NCBI RefSeq assembly: GCF_003347015.1
Contig: NZ_PNFB01000018.1
Location: 1 to 64,000, forward strand
Source of the DNA: Brachybacterium sp. YJGR34
Lineage (GTDB): Bacteria > Actinomycetota > Actinomycetes > Actinomycetales > Dermabacteraceae
Direction of reading: 5' to 3'
Length of the DNA stretch: 64,000 bases
Of this stretch, positions 32,731-43,634 are shown in pieces. The first letter of the stretch is position 1; the number at the start of each line of letters is the position of its first letter. The translations under genes and the position numbers were made by a program. The notes beneath the pieces were generated by a model, which did no database searches, was not told the DNA's origin, and saw only the letters and a list, made by a program, of their open reading frames with translations.

Positions 32731-34506
32731 TCACCGGTCCTCCGCGCCCAGCGCTCCCCCGGCCCGGGCCAGGCGCAGGGCGACCGCCTCGGCATGGCGC
32801 AGCAGCTGGGGGGAGGTGCCGGGCTCGGCGCTGATCGCGGATCCGGGCTGGGCCGTGCTCACCGGGACGCCCACCATCAGGCGGCGCTCGAAGACCCGGC
32901 CGTCGGTCCCGATCGGCGCGTAGAGGCCGTCCACGGCGATCGAGCCGGTGAGCATGTGCCGGCGGGTGCCGCGGGAGGCCCACTGGTCCTTCTGCACCTC
33001 CCCGCGCTCGCGCCACGCCCCGATCAGCGGGCTGGTGTAGGCCGGGAGGTCCACCCCCGGCAGGTGCGCCTCGAGCACCCCGTCGCAGAGGAGGGCGGGG
33101 CCCTCCGCGCCGCGCACCGCATAGCGCCCGGCCTGCTCGTCGATGTCGATGCGCATCCGCGGACCCGTGAACGTCATCAGACCGGCCTCCACGAGGGCGA
33201 GGACCTGACGGGCCCGCGGCACCGGCGGCCCCGAGGCCCAGGAGGCGAAGGCGTTGCGCCACTGCCCGTCGATGTCACGGCGCACGGACTCGGTGGTGTA
33301 GGCGCCGAGGTCGGTGAGCCGGTTGACCTGGACGCGCAGGGCGATGAGGACCCGGTAGACCAGCAGCCAGGCGGGATCGGGAGCGGTCGCCGCGTGCAGC
33401 GAGCGGCGGAGCACCTCGACGGTGCGCTCGTGGGCCGCGCGCGCCGTGGTCGGCTCGCCGCCGCCTCGCCCGAAGGGGAACAGCTCGCGCAGCAGCGCCT
33501 CGTCCGTGGCGAGCTCCGCGAAGCCCGCCTCGCGCAGGGCGCGGCGCAGCTCGGCGAGCATCAGCGGCAGCACGTCCCGCTCGTGGTCCACGCCCGCGGA
33601 GCGCACGGCCAGCTCGAGCACCCGCTCGCCGGTGAGGACCTGGGGTGTGTACGGCGAGGGCATCTCCGGTCGCAGATCGGGCTTGGGCCGGTAGACCATC
33701 CCGGAGCGGGAGCCGACCACGAGATGGGGCTCGGAGCCGCCGGCCAGGTACCGCAGCCCGGAGGGCGCGACGGAGTCCTCGACGAACCGGCCCCCGGCGA
33801 GGGTGGTGAGCATGCCGATGGCGTCGTAGAAGTTCAGCCCCATGCCCTGGACGGCGATCCGCTCGCGCCCCAGCAGGTCGGTGTAGTCGACCTCCAGGGG
33901 GTTGGCGGGTCCGAGGTGGACCAGGCCGTGGTGGACGGCGGCCTCGGCCAGCTGCTGGGAGCGCGGCCCGGGAGCCGTGGGCAGGTGGCCCAGCGCGAGC
34001 GCCACCGCATCGGCACGCAGCACGCGGGAGTCGGAGAGCCGCACCCGCTGGGGACCATCGGGCTCCCCGGTGACGTCCACCGCCTCGGCGGCGTGCTGGA
34101 CGATCCGCAGGCGCGCCGGGTCCGCCTCCTCCTCGGCGCGCTCCAGGACGTGGGCGAGATAGCGGCCGTGGGCGGCGCGGGAGGCGACGTCGGCGGGCGC
34201 GAGACCCTCGCCGGCGAGGAAGTCCGCGAGGGTCCCCGCGTGGCGCGCGGGCAGCACGGCGTGGCAGGAGGAGTCGGGGTACATCGTGGTCTGGCAGGTG
34301 GCGGTGTTCATCAGCAGCGTCGACGGCTGGTCGTGGCGCCACACGGCACCGCCGCGGCCCACCAGGGGGTCGACGAGGTGCACCGTGAGCGGGCCGTGCC
34401 AGGTCGCATCCTGCGAGGCGGCGACGAGCCGCTCGACGATCGCGGTGCCCCGAGGGCCCGCGCCGACGACGACCACGGTGCGGACGGGATCGGTGGCGGC
34501 GGTCAT
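32731..34506 (-). CDS. FAD/NAD(P)-binding oxidoreductase-like protein
   Basis: 591 residues. The N-terminal Rossmann motif VVVVGAGPRGTAIVERL covers about 10-26, and conserved DYTDLLGRERIAVQGMGLNFYDAIGML lies in two pieces near 225. This matches the FAD-NAD(P)-binding family PF13454 found in many actinobacteria, whose substrates are largely unknown. It has no signal peptide or membrane helix. It is divergent from a membrane protein gene (68-bp gap) and 63 bp upstream of dapE on the same strand. The mycobacterial dapE region, as I recall it, has no such gene, so it may be a lineage-specific insertion. CATACT 6 nt before the ATG is a possible leaderless -10. Confidence 0.72.
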   Translation of the reverse strand: MTAATDPVRTVVVVGAGPRGTAIVERLVAASQDATWHGPLTVHLVDPLVGRGGAVWRHDQPSTLLMNTATCQTTMYPDSSCHAVLPARHAGTLADFLAGEGLAPADVASRAAHGRYLAHVLERAEEEADPARLRIVQHAAEAVDVTGEPDGPQRVRLSDSRVLRADAVALALGHLPTAPGPRSQQLAEAAVHHGLVHLGPANPLEVDYTDLLGRERIAVQGMGLNFYDAIGMLTTLAGGRFVEDSVAPSGLRYLAGGSEPHLVVGSRSGMVYRPKPDLRPEMPSPYTPQVLTGERVLELAVRSAGVDHERDVLPLMLAELRRALREAGFAELATDEALLRELFPFGRGGGEPTTARAAHERTVEVLRRSLHAATAPDPAWLLVYRVLIALRVQVNRLTDLGAYTTESVRRDIDGQWRNAFASWASGPPVPRARQVLALVEAGLMTFTGPRMRIDIDEQAGRYAVRGAEGPALLCDGVLEAHLPGVDLPAYTSPLIGAWRERGEVQKDQWASRGTRRHMLTGSIAVDGLYAPIGTDGRVFERRLMVGVPVSTAQPGSAISAEPGTSPQLLRHAEAVALRLARAGGALGAEDR

Positions 34507-34574
34507 CGCCCCAGTATGGCCCGAGCCGTCCAGAGTCCACCCCTCGGGCCCGAGCCGTCTGCCACCATGTGGGC

Positions 34575-35456
34575 ATGTCGACTCCCGCCCCGCCGCCGAG
34601 ACATCTCCCCCACGGGTCGCCCACCGGTCCCGGGGGTCTGAGCGGTGGTCGGCAGGCCGCGCGGATCCGCGCGATCGTCACGGCGGATCTGCTGCCCGAG
34701 GAGCGCGCCTCGGCCGATGCGCTGGTGCTGACGGCCTGGCTCACCGCGGGGCAGCGCGCGCGGTACGCGACCTCCCTGCGGGCGGGCCCCGACACCGAGG
34801 AGTTCGCCGAGCGCCTGGCCGACGAGCGGCGCGTGGTGCTCGAGGAGGGCGCCGACCCGGTGGCCGACGAGCTCGAGTCCGCGGCCGAGGCCGAGCGCGC
34901 CGCACGCCAGCTCCCGCTGCGCATCCTCGAGGGCACGCTGCTCGCCATGGCGGTGGGGAGCTTCGCGCTGTTCGTGCTGACCGATGTCCTCGACGGCGGT
35001 GCGGCGAGCAGCCTGGCCCGGGCCGCCGTGCCCTATGCGGCGGTAATGGCCCTCGCCGGTCTGCTGGCGGCGGTGGTCGGGGCGGTCGCGACCCATCGGC
35101 GCGACCGCCGCCTGCTGGACTGGGCAGTCTCCCGTCCGGGGCAGCTGGGGCGCGGCCTGCCGCTGCGTCGCCCCCTGCAGGGCGAGTCCGCCGGCCCCGC
35201 CGTCGCCGCCGCCCTGGGCCCGGCGGTGCTGGTGGCCGCGGGAGTCCTCGGGATCGTCGCCGGGGCGGCGATCCTGCTGATCACCCTGATGCTCGGCGAC
35301 GAGCAGGGGTGGGCGGCCGCGGCACCGTGGCTGCTGGGCGGAGGCGCCCTCGCCCTGATCGTCGCGGTGACCACGGGCTATCTGCGCGGCCGCCGGCAGC
35401 TGCGGGCGGCGCGCCGTTCCCGCGCCGTGGAGTGGTTCGGAGCGTCGGCGCCGTAG
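34575..35456 (+). CDS. Four-helix membrane protein of unknown function
   Basis: 293 residues. A polar N terminus with helical, Glu/Ala-rich segments (about 25-115) precedes four predicted membrane helices near 120, 145, 215 and 255. A short basic C terminus (GRRQLRAARRSRAVEW) follows. I do not recognise a family. ATG 34575 is used, and GTG 34569 is two codons upstream in the same frame. It converges on the broken MFS gene with only 15 bp between, and no terminator is visible. Confidence 0.65.
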   Translation: MSTPAPPPRHLPHGSPTGPGGLSGGRQAARIRAIVTADLLPEERASADALVLTAWLTAGQRARYATSLRAGPDTEEFAERLADERRVVLEEGADPVADELESAAEAERAARQLPLRILEGTLLAMAVGSFALFVLTDVLDGGAASSLARAAVPYAAVMALAGLLAAVVGAVATHRRDRRLLDWAVSRPGQLGRGLPLRRPLQGESAGPAVAAALGPAVLVAAGVLGIVAGAAILLITLMLGDEQGWAAAAPWLLGGGALALIVAVTTGYLRGRRQLRAARRSRAVEWFGASAP

Positions 35457-35471
35457 CGCCGGGCCGCGGCC

Positions 35472-36770
35472 TCACTCTGCGGCGAGTCCCTCCTCCCGCG
35501 CGAAGCGCTCCCACTGCCCGGCGACGGGCACCCGGCGCAAATCCGGTCCGGCGAGTGCGACGACCGCTCCCGCCGCCGTGATCGCGGCGAGGAGGAGCAT
35601 CGTCGGGAATGGGCCGGTGAGCTCGAGCCCCCAACCGGCCACCGCCGGCGCCAGTGGCATCAGCCCCATCGAGACCAGTCCCATGAGGGAGCCGATCCGC
35701 CCCTGCATCGCCACCGGGGTGATGTGCATGAAGAACCCCTGTACCGCCGCGTTCAGCGGCGCCAGGCCGATCCCCATGAGGACGTAGGCGGCACCGATCG
35801 AGAACAGCCCCGGGGCGAAGGGCAGAAGAGCCCCGACCACGGCGACGAGCACGATTGGGGCGATCGTGAGAACGCCCGTGGGGACGCGGTCCACCAGGCG
35901 TGGAGCGAGGATCGCCCCGAGCAGGATCGAGGCAGCCAGGACCGTGTTGAGCGCGCCGATGCGGGACGTGGGCACGCCGCCGTCGGCCAGGTGCAGCATC
36001 ACGGCCAGCGTGAGGCCGTTCATGCCGAGATTGACCAGGATCGCCACGCCCATGATCTGGAGCCGGACCCGCTGGGAGAGCGTCCAGGCGAACGCCTCGC
36101 GCAGGTCGTCCCGGACCCGGGTGGGCCCCGCATCCTGCGCTCGGGGCTGGTACCTTCCACGCAGGGACAGCGTGGCCAGAACCGAGCCGAGATGACCCAG
36201 CAGTTACGCGAGCGGCGGGAAGAGCACGGAGATCCCCAGCAGAGCCCCGCCGAGGGGGCCGCCGGCCATCTCCACCGCAGCCCCGCGCCCCTCGTTGACC
36301 GCCACCGCCCGCGGCAGCAGCCTGGGCGGGACGATCTGCTTGAGCATCGCGTCTGACGCACTGCCCAGGAGCGTGCCGCGCAGGCGGTCGGCGAAGGCGA
36401 GGGAACCCAGGACCACGGCGCTCGCCACACCGCTCAGCAACACGGCCACCAGCACCGCCTGGGCCAGCATCCCGGTGAGCCCGGCGAGCAGGCGCAGGCG
36501 TCGACGCTCGACGCGATCGGCGAGCAGCCCGCCCGGGACCAGCCCCACCAGTGCGCCGAGCCCCTGGACCAGGCCCACCAGCCCCGTCGCGCCGAGGGAG
36601 TCGGTGACCATGAAGGTCACCAGCGGGAAGGCGAAGGTCCCGATGGAGGTGCCGAGATCGAGGCTGATGTCCCCGAGGAGCCAGCGGGCGTAGTCGGGGG
36701 TGCTCCGCAGCGTCGCCGGGGCGGTGGGCGGCGGATCGTCGGCAGCCCCGCCGGACCCTGTCGTCGTCAT
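35472..36770 (-). pseudogene. MFS drug-efflux-type transporter interrupted by an in-frame TAA
   Basis: Translation from ATG 36770 gives a normal MFS N-terminal half up to VLFPPLA. A TAA codon then stands at 36204-36206. The same frame continues open (LLGHLGSVLATLSLRGRY) to the normal C-terminal half, ending at 35472. The whole frame is about 432 codons and keeps the loop motif GGLLADRVERRR and 11-12 membrane segments, like MFS multidrug permeases. No frameshift is needed, so one substitution would explain it, or a sequencing error. The two halves might be made separately, since an ATG at 36053 restarts the second half, but a functional split transporter is unlikely. It is divergent from an ArsR-type regulator. 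Confidence 0.85.
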
Positions 36771-36777
36771 GACCCGA

Positions 36778-36819
36778 ACAGTAATCCCGCAGCACTTGTT
36801 GCACAACTACTGTTGCGCA
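36778..36819 (-). promoter_or_regulatory. MFS promoter with repeated TGTTGCRCA operator
   Basis: The minus strand has TTGTGC (36801-36806), 17 bp, then TACTGT (36778-36783), ending 7 nt before the MFS ATG. The plus strand shows TGTTGCACA (36797-36805) and TGTTGCGCA (36811-36819), a direct repeat with a 14-bp period. One copy covers the -35. Binding by the adjacent ArsR-type protein is inferred. Confidence 0.45.
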
Positions 36820-36874
36820 CTGGATTGAGCGCACCGAGTGGTGCACATGGTGGAGCCCTTCGTACAGTGGAGCG

Positions 36875-37615
36875 ATGAGCAGCGGAACCCGGGACGACGA
36901 CAGCAACGGGACCGAGCCCGCGCCTCAACACGCCACTCGTGAGCAGCTGCGGGCCCTCGCCCATCCCCTGCGCCTGGAGATCATGGAACGCGTGATGCGC
37001 AGGGGCACAGCGCGCGCCGCCGACATCGCCGCAGATCTCGACCTGCCTGCGAACTCCGTGAGCTACCACCTCAGGATCCTCGCGCGGGGGGACGTCATCG
37101 AGGAGGCTCCGGATGCCGCGCGAGATCGGCGCGACCGGGTGTGGAGGATGGCGCAGATCTCCTTCCTCGCCGAGACGACCGAACGCCGTGCCTCCGCGAC
37201 GTCGAGGACCGGGGAATATCTCGCTGCGAGCGGTGCCGCCTCCCTCGCCCTGATCGACTGGATGCGTGCCGGATGGAGTACCGAGCTGGCCCGTCGCACC
37301 GCCGATGGCGCCGCTCCGGCGCGAGGGCTTGGCGACATCTACGCCGGCACCCTGCGCCTCTCACCAGACCAGGCCGAGGAGCTCGACGCCCGAGTCCAGA
37401 GCATCCTCGCCGAGTTCAATCGGCTGAATCGCGCGGAGGACGGCACCAATCTCGCCGGCGACCCGGACTCGGGCGGGACGGCCCGCGATTATCGCGTTCT
37501 GTGGACTGCGATCGGCGACCCCGCCGTCGCGCGCGACGGGTCAGGTGACCCCGCGCACGGGAGGACGGACGTCGACGACTCCTCGGAGCCGGGCTCCGTA
37601 GACTTCTCCCCATGA
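36875..37615 (+). CDS. ArsR-type winged-helix regulator
   Basis: 246 residues. The winged helix spans about 25-90, with [17 protein letters not shown] and the recognition helix [12 protein letters not shown]. The long C-terminal part has no metal-binding Cys pattern and may bind a small ligand or be a dimer domain. The divergent MFS gene and the operator-like repeats between them make it the probable local repressor. TACAGT lies exactly 6 nt before ATG 36875 (leaderless). Its stop overlaps the dapD ATG by 4 bp. Pairing with an efflux gene inside the DAP region suggests acquired cargo. Confidence 0.82.
   Translation: MSSGTRDDDSNGTEPAPQHATREQLRALAHPLRLEIMERVMRRGTARAADIAADLDLPANSVSYHLRILARGDVIEEAPDAARDRRDRVWRMAQISFLAETTERRASATSRTGEYLAASGAASLALIDWMRAGWSTELARRTADGAAPARGLGDIYAGTLRLSPDQAEELDARVQSILAEFNRLNRAEDGTNLAGDPDSGGTARDYRVLWTAIGDPAVARDGSGDPAHGRTDVDDSSEPGSVDFSP
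37599..37604 (+). promoter_or_regulatory. Putative leaderless -10 of dapD
   Basis: TAGACT ends 7 nt before the dapD ATG, inside the 3' end of the ArsR-type gene. dapD may thus be transcribed independently of the inserted regulator. Confidence 0.4.
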
Positions 37616-38589
37616 CGACCTCGACTTCGACGCCCTCCCCCGCCACCCACGCCTGGGGCATCGCCCTGGCCACCCTCGCGGCCGACGGCACGACCCTCGA
37701 TGCCTGGTACCCGGCCCCGCAGCTCGGCACCGCGCCGGACGCGCCGGAGCAGCACCCGCTGCACGCCCAGCTGGCCTCCGCCGCCCGTGCCGACGAGGTG
37801 CGCGGCACCACCCAGGAGGTCGTGGTGCGCAGCATCTCCCTGGACGCCGCCCCGGCCGATGCCGCCGACGCCTACCTGCGCCTCCACCTGCTCTCCCACC
37901 GGCTCCTCGAGCCCAACGTCCAGAACCTCGACGGACTGTTCGGCCAGCTCACCAACGTGGTCTGGACCTCCGAGGGGCCCTGCGCGGTGCCCGGCTTCGA
38001 GGAGACCCGGCTGCGCCTGATCGCCGCCGGCCGCACGCCCACCGTGCTCAGCGTCGACAAGTTCCCCCGCATGGTCGACTACGTGCTGCCCGCCGGGGTC
38101 CGCATCGGCGACGCGGACCGGGTGCGCCTGGGCGCCCACCTCGCGGAGGGCACCACCGTCATGCACGAGGGCTTCGTGAACTTCAACGCCGGGACCCTGG
38201 GCACCTCGATGGTCGAGGGCCGCATCTCGCAGGGCGTGGTCGTGGGCGACGGCTCCGACGTCGGCGGCGGCGCCTCCACCATGGGCACGCTCTCCGGCGG
38301 CGGGACCGAGCGGGTCCGCATCGGCCGGCGCTCGCTGGTGGGCGCCGAGGCCGGCATCGGCATCGCGCTGGGCGACGACTGCGTGGTCGAGGCGGGCCTG
38401 TACCTCACCGCCGGCACCAAGGTCGAGCTGGTCGGCGAGCAGGGAGCCGAGGCGCACGTGGTCAAGGCCCGCGAGCTCTCCGGAGTCCCGAACCTGCTGT
38501 TCCGCCGCAACTCGCTGACCGGCGCGGTGCAGGCGGTGGCCCGGGCGGGCCAGACCGTCGAGCTCAACGCCGCCCTCCACGCGAACTGA
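37612..38589 (+). CDS. dapD: Tetrahydrodipicolinate N-succinyltransferase
   Basis: 325 residues. It transfers succinyl from succinyl-CoA to tetrahydrodipicolinate in DAP/lysine synthesis. The C-terminal half forms the hexapeptide-repeat left-handed beta helix: [34 protein letters not shown] and [21 protein letters not shown] (each split in the fold). The conserved [13 protein letters not shown] carries active-site residues of the actinobacterial DapD type. Length fits that type. The ATG overlaps the ArsR-type stop by 4 bp, but a -10 of its own is present. dapE is about 5 kb to the left. Confidence 0.94.
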   Translation: MTTSTSTPSPATHAWGIALATLAADGTTLDAWYPAPQLGTAPDAPEQHPLHAQLASAARADEVRGTTQEVVVRSISLDAAPADAADAYLRLHLLSHRLLEPNVQNLDGLFGQLTNVVWTSEGPCAVPGFEETRLRLIAAGRTPTVLSVDKFPRMVDYVLPAGVRIGDADRVRLGAHLAEGTTVMHEGFVNFNAGTLGTSMVEGRISQGVVVGDGSDVGGGASTMGTLSGGGTERVRIGRRSLVGAEAGIGIALGDDCVVEAGLYLTAGTKVELVGEQGAEAHVVKARELSGVPNLLFRRNSLTGAVQAVARAGQTVELNAALHAN

Positions 38590-38608
38590 CGCCGGGACGG
38601 GGGACGAG

Positions 38609-39535
38609 GTGGCGCGCCGAGCGGCCCGGGGCGGCGCCGCGCGCCACCTCGTCATCCCCCTGGTGCTGGTGCTGCTGCTCGTGGGCATCGCCGGGGGCTC
38701 CTACGTGGCGCTGCAGCGCTACGGCTCTCCCGCCCATACCGGGACCTGCGTCGCCACCGGCCTCGGCACCAGCCACCGCTACTCCACGGAGCGGACGGCC
38801 AATGCCGCGCTGATCAGTGCGACCGCCGTGGATCGCGGCATGCCGCCGCGGGCGGCCTCGATCGCCCTGGCCACGGCCTACCAGGAGTCGCAGCTGCGCA
38901 ACATCGACTACGGCGACCGCGATTCGCTGGGGCTGTTCCAGCAGCGGCCGTCCCAGGGCTGGGGCAGCGAGGAGCAGATCATGGATCCGATCTACTCCAC
39001 CAATCGCTTCTACGACGCGCTGGTGCAGATCGACGACTATGCCACGGGGGACATCAACGACGTCGCCCAGGCGGTGCAGCGCTCCGGCCATCCGGAGGCG
39101 TACCGCGACCACGAGACCGAGGGCCGTCTCTACGCCTCGGCGCTGACGGGGCAGTCCGGGGCGAACCTGGTGTGCACCCTCGACGCCGTCGGCGCCACCC
39201 GCTCCCCCGAGGAGGTCCGCGCCGAGCTGGTGCGGCAGTTCCCGCGCGCCTCCGAGTCGGGGCGCCTCTCCTCCGCGCTCGATGCCGCCTCCTCCGCGGC
39301 GGCCGAGGTCCCCGAGGACGCCGGAGCCACCGCCCTGGTCATCTCGGTGGGCGAGGACGACGCCCTGGGCTGGGCGGTCGCCAACTGGGCCGTCGCCCGC
39401 GCGGCCGAGGACGGCATCGTGCAGGTCTCCTACGCGGGACGCGCCTGGGATCGTGCGCGCTCGGCCGAGGACGGGGCGTGGGCGTCGGTGGAGGACCGCT
39501 CCCCCGGTCGCGTCGTGGTGCTCGTCGGGGGCTGA
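38609..39535 (+). CDS. Membrane-anchored lysozyme-fold protein
   Basis: 308 residues. A basic N terminus and one membrane anchor (VIPLVLVLLLVGIAGGSYVAL, about 15-36) precede an extracytoplasmic domain. The central ATAYQESQLRNIDYGDRDSLG and LFQQRPSQGWG resemble the Glu-containing helix and GLFQQ motif of transglycosylase/lysozyme-like folds, common in actinobacterial hypothetical proteins. The Glu of YQES would be the catalytic acid, but muralytic activity is unproven. The C-terminal 100 residues are a separate alpha/beta segment. The start is GTG 38609, 19 bp after dapD, so the two are probably co-transcribed. Confidence 0.7.
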   Translation: MARRAARGGAARHLVIPLVLVLLLVGIAGGSYVALQRYGSPAHTGTCVATGLGTSHRYSTERTANAALISATAVDRGMPPRAASIALATAYQESQLRNIDYGDRDSLGLFQQRPSQGWGSEEQIMDPIYSTNRFYDALVQIDDYATGDINDVAQAVQRSGHPEAYRDHETEGRLYASALTGQSGANLVCTLDAVGATRSPEEVRAELVRQFPRASESGRLSSALDAASSAAAEVPEDAGATALVISVGEDDALGWAVANWAVARAAEDGIVQVSYAGRAWDRARSAEDGAWASVEDRSPGRVVVLVGG

Positions 39536-39583
39536 GCGCACGCTGCCCGGTCCTGGACGACGCCACGGATCACCCCGACCCTC

Positions 39584-39642
39584 TTGCGCACACCAGCTCA
39601 CCGGTGATGTGATCCCTGCAGCACCGCGCGGTTAAACGTTTA
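39584..39642 (+). promoter_or_regulatory. Promoter and LacI-type operator of the polysaccharide lyase
   Basis: TTGCGC (39584-39589) and TGTGAT (39608-39613) are spaced 18 bp apart. A perfect palindrome, TAAACGTTTA (39633-39642), lies just past the expected start, where a bound repressor would block elongation. A second palindrome, TCACCGGTGA (39598-39607), sits in the spacer. TAAACGTTTA is of the type bound by LacI-family sugar regulators, yet no such regulator is in the window. Confidence 0.55.
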
Positions 39643-39693
39643 GGACGCCGATGTCATGAGCGCTCCGCGCATCACGCAGGAGGACACCGCCCC

Positions 39694-42180
39694 ATGCACC
39701 GCGACCATCTCGCGTCCGCTCCGACCCCCACGACGACCGGCTCCGACGCCCTGCGCCGCCGCAGCGTGCTCGCCGGCGGCGCGCTGTCGGCCCTCGCCCT
39801 CACCGCACCCCTGGAAGCGGTGGCCCGCGCCGCCCCCGGGACCGAGGAGGCCGCGGACTCGTCCTCGGATGCCGCGGAGCTCGAGTCCCTGGAGGAGCTG
39901 AGGACGCGCTGGCGCGATCTCCTCACCGGCGGTGAGGTGCCTACCGAGGACGGCCGGGTGACCGCCGCGCTGCAGCGCCAGGACGAGGCGGCCGAGGCCG
40001 CCCTGGAGGGCTTCTCCCCCACGGCGCCGCTCTGGGAGGACATCCCCTTCGGCAGCGACGCCGCGAACGTCTCGATGGCCCTCAGCCGGCTCCGCACGAT
40101 CGCCCTAGCCTGGGCGACCCCGGGATGCCGCCGGCACGCGGACCCCCGGACGGGCACCGACCTCGCTCGCGCGCTGCAGGTGGTGAGCGAGGACGGGTAT
40201 CACCCCGGGCGCGCCCCCGCCGGCAACTGGTGGTTCTGGGAGATCGGCGTGCCGAACCACCTGACGGACCTCGGCGTCCTGCTCCACGACGTCCTGCCCG
40301 AGGAGCTCCTGCTCGACCTCATGGACGCCATCGCCCACTTCGCGCCGGACCCGAACTTCCGCGGCCGGGGGACGAGCCTCCGCGAGACCGGGGCGAACCG
40401 GGTGGACAAGTCGCTGCGCTGCGCGCTGCGGGGCATCCTGCGCCTCGATCCCGCCGACGTCGCCCTGGCGCGGGACGCCCTGAGCGACGTCGACGGAGGC
40501 GGGAGCCGGAGCGTGTTCGGCTACGTCACCTCCGGCGACGGCTTCTACGAGGACGGCTCGTTCATCCAGCACGGGCGGCTGCCCTACGTCGGCACCTACG
40601 GCACCGTGGCCCTCTCCGGCATCTCCCGGGTGCTCCCCCTGCTGGCCGGATCGCCCTGGGAGGTCACCGACCCTGCGCAGAGCGTCATCCACGACGCCAT
40701 CGAACGCAGCGTCGCCCCCTTCGTCTGGCAGGGCGTCATGATGGACACGGTGCGCGGGCGCGCCGTCTCGCGCCAGTCCGACAGCGGCTCGCGGAACGCC
40801 CTCAGCGCCGCACATTCGGCCCTCCTGCTCGCCCAGGGCGCCACCGGCGCGCTGCGCGAGCAGCTGCTGGGCAGGGCGATCGGCTGGATCACGACGATGC
40901 CCCTGGACATCGCAGAGGTCGCGAGCGTCGCGGAGATCTCCCGCTTCATCGCCGCGGAGAACACCGGGGCCGATCTGCTCCACGACGAGCCGGGGCTGGC
41001 CGTCTTCGCCGACCAGGAGCGCTTCGTGCACCGTCGGGAGGACTGGGCGTTCACCGTCTCGACCTCGTCCTCCCGGATCGGCCGCTACGAGTGGGGCAAT
41101 CGCGAGAACGCGACCGGCTGGTACCAGGGCGACGGGGCGAGCTTCCTCCAGCTCGCCTCCGATCCCCAGCAGACGGACCTCCACTACTGGCCCACCGTCG
41201 ATCCGTACCGCCTGCCGGGCACCACCGTGGAGATGTCCCCGCGCGAGAGCGGGCTGGCGGACGGCACCGGCATCCCGCGGGCGAGCGCCGACTGGGCCGG
41301 CGGCACGAGCGTGCTGGACTCCTACGGGGCCTGGAGCATGGACCATGTCGATCACGACGGGGCCCTCACCGGGCGCCTGTCCTGGTTCCTGCTCGAGGAC
41401 ATGGTGGTCACCCTGGGCGCCGGGATCACGTCCACGACCGCGGCCGAGGTCGAGACCAGCGTCGAGAACCGTGCCCTGCGCCACGGCACCCCCGTCCTGC
41501 GCGCCGACGGGGAGACGGTCGCAGCCGGGACCGACGAGGACGGGACCGTGCTCGAGGACCCCTCGTGGGTGCACCTGGAGGGCGTGGGCGGGTACGTCAT
41601 GCTCGCCCCGCAGCGGGTGCGGGTCCGGCGCCGTGTGCGTCACGGCGCCTGGGAGGACATCAACCAGGGCTCCGACACGGGCGGTGATTCCGAGGTGCAC
41701 GCCGTGACCTACGGGGAGGTCGCCGTGCTGCACGGCACCGCCCCCTCCAACTCCTCCTACGCCGTCGCCCTCGCCCCCACCGCCTCGGTGCGGACCACCC
41801 GGCGCATGGCGGAGCAGGCGGCGGAGGGCAGCGGCGTGCAGGTGGTGGCCAACGAGCGGGATGTCCAGTCCGTCAGCGTGCGCCTGCGCCCGGGGACCCT
41901 TCGCCTGGGGAACGCCTTCACCGCGGCGAGCATCCCCTGGCTGCGGACGGACGGGCCCGCGAGCGTGGCGCTCGTGGAGCGGCCCCGCTCCCTGGACCTG
42001 TCCGTGAGCGAACCCAGTCGCAGCGTCTCGGAGGTGACGGTGACCCTGCCGGGCCTGTCCGCCGCCGCCGTGGAGTCCTCGGACGACGCGGTCACGACCC
42101 TCTCGCTGGACCCGGTGACCCTTCGGATCGCGACCGGAGGCAGTCGCGGCGCCTCGCACCGGATCACCCTCGCCCGCTGA
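39694..42180 (+). CDS. Secreted family 8 polysaccharide lyase (hyaluronate/chondroitin/xanthan lyase type)
   Basis: 828 residues. A twin-arginine signal (RRRSVLAGGALSALALTA, about 21-38) ends in an Ala-rich cleavage region, so export by Tat is expected. The alpha/alpha-toroid domain carries the PL8 catalytic set: NWWFWEIGVPNHL, TGANRVDKS (Asn), SFIQHGRLPYVGTYG (His, Tyr) and RGRAVSRQ (Arg). The beta-sandwich C-terminal half follows (FVHRREDWAF, ENATGWYQGDG). These enzymes cleave uronic-acid polysaccharides by beta-elimination. The exact substrate is not determinable. AGGAGGA lies 9 nt before ATG 39694. The gene stands alone, with no transporter or downstream hydrolase, between a LacI-type operator and a strong terminator. 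Confidence 0.9.
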   Translation: MHRDHLASAPTPTTTGSDALRRRSVLAGGALSALALTAPLEAVARAAPGTEEAADSSSDAAELESLEELRTRWRDLLTGGEVPTEDGRVTAALQRQDEAAEAALEGFSPTAPLWEDIPFGSDAANVSMALSRLRTIALAWATPGCRRHADPRTGTDLARALQVVSEDGYHPGRAPAGNWWFWEIGVPNHLTDLGVLLHDVLPEELLLDLMDAIAHFAPDPNFRGRGTSLRETGANRVDKSLRCALRGILRLDPADVALARDALSDVDGGGSRSVFGYVTSGDGFYEDGSFIQHGRLPYVGTYGTVALSGISRVLPLLAGSPWEVTDPAQSVIHDAIERSVAPFVWQGVMMDTVRGRAVSRQSDSGSRNALSAAHSALLLAQGATGALREQLLGRAIGWITTMPLDIAEVASVAEISRFIAAENTGADLLHDEPGLAVFADQERFVHRREDWAFTVSTSSSRIGRYEWGNRENATGWYQGDGASFLQLASDPQQTDLHYWPTVDPYRLPGTTVEMSPRESGLADGTGIPRASADWAGGTSVLDSYGAWSMDHVDHDGALTGRLSWFLLEDMVVTLGAGITSTTAAEVETSVENRALRHGTPVLRADGETVAAGTDEDGTVLEDPSWVHLEGVGGYVMLAPQRVRVRRRVRHGAWEDINQGSDTGGDSEVHAVTYGEVAVLHGTAPSNSSYAVALAPTASVRTTRRMAEQAAEGSGVQVVANERDVQSVSVRLRPGTLRLGNAFTAASIPWLRTDGPASVALVERPRSLDLSVSEPSRSVSEVTVTLPGLSAAAVESSDDAVTTLSLDPVTLRIATGGSRGASHRITLAR

Positions 42181-42187
42181 GCAGACG

Positions 42188-42227
42188 ACGGCGCGGGCTC
42201 CCGATCCCGGTCGGGAGCCCGCGCCGT
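42188..42227. terminator. Bidirectional terminator between the lyase and gltA
   Basis: A perfect 17-bp stem (42188-42204 with 42211-42227) and 6-nt loop lie between the convergent lyase and citrate synthase genes. Confidence 0.85.
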
Positions 42228-42236
42228 TCCTCGCCC

Positions 42237-43634
<1,398 letters not shown>

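Noticed and set aside
36771-36806. Upstream start of the MFS gene adding a Cys-rich segment (MCNKCCGITV)
   Set aside because: It would place the promoter elements and operator repeat inside the coding region. ATG 36770 fits both homology and the -10 spacing.
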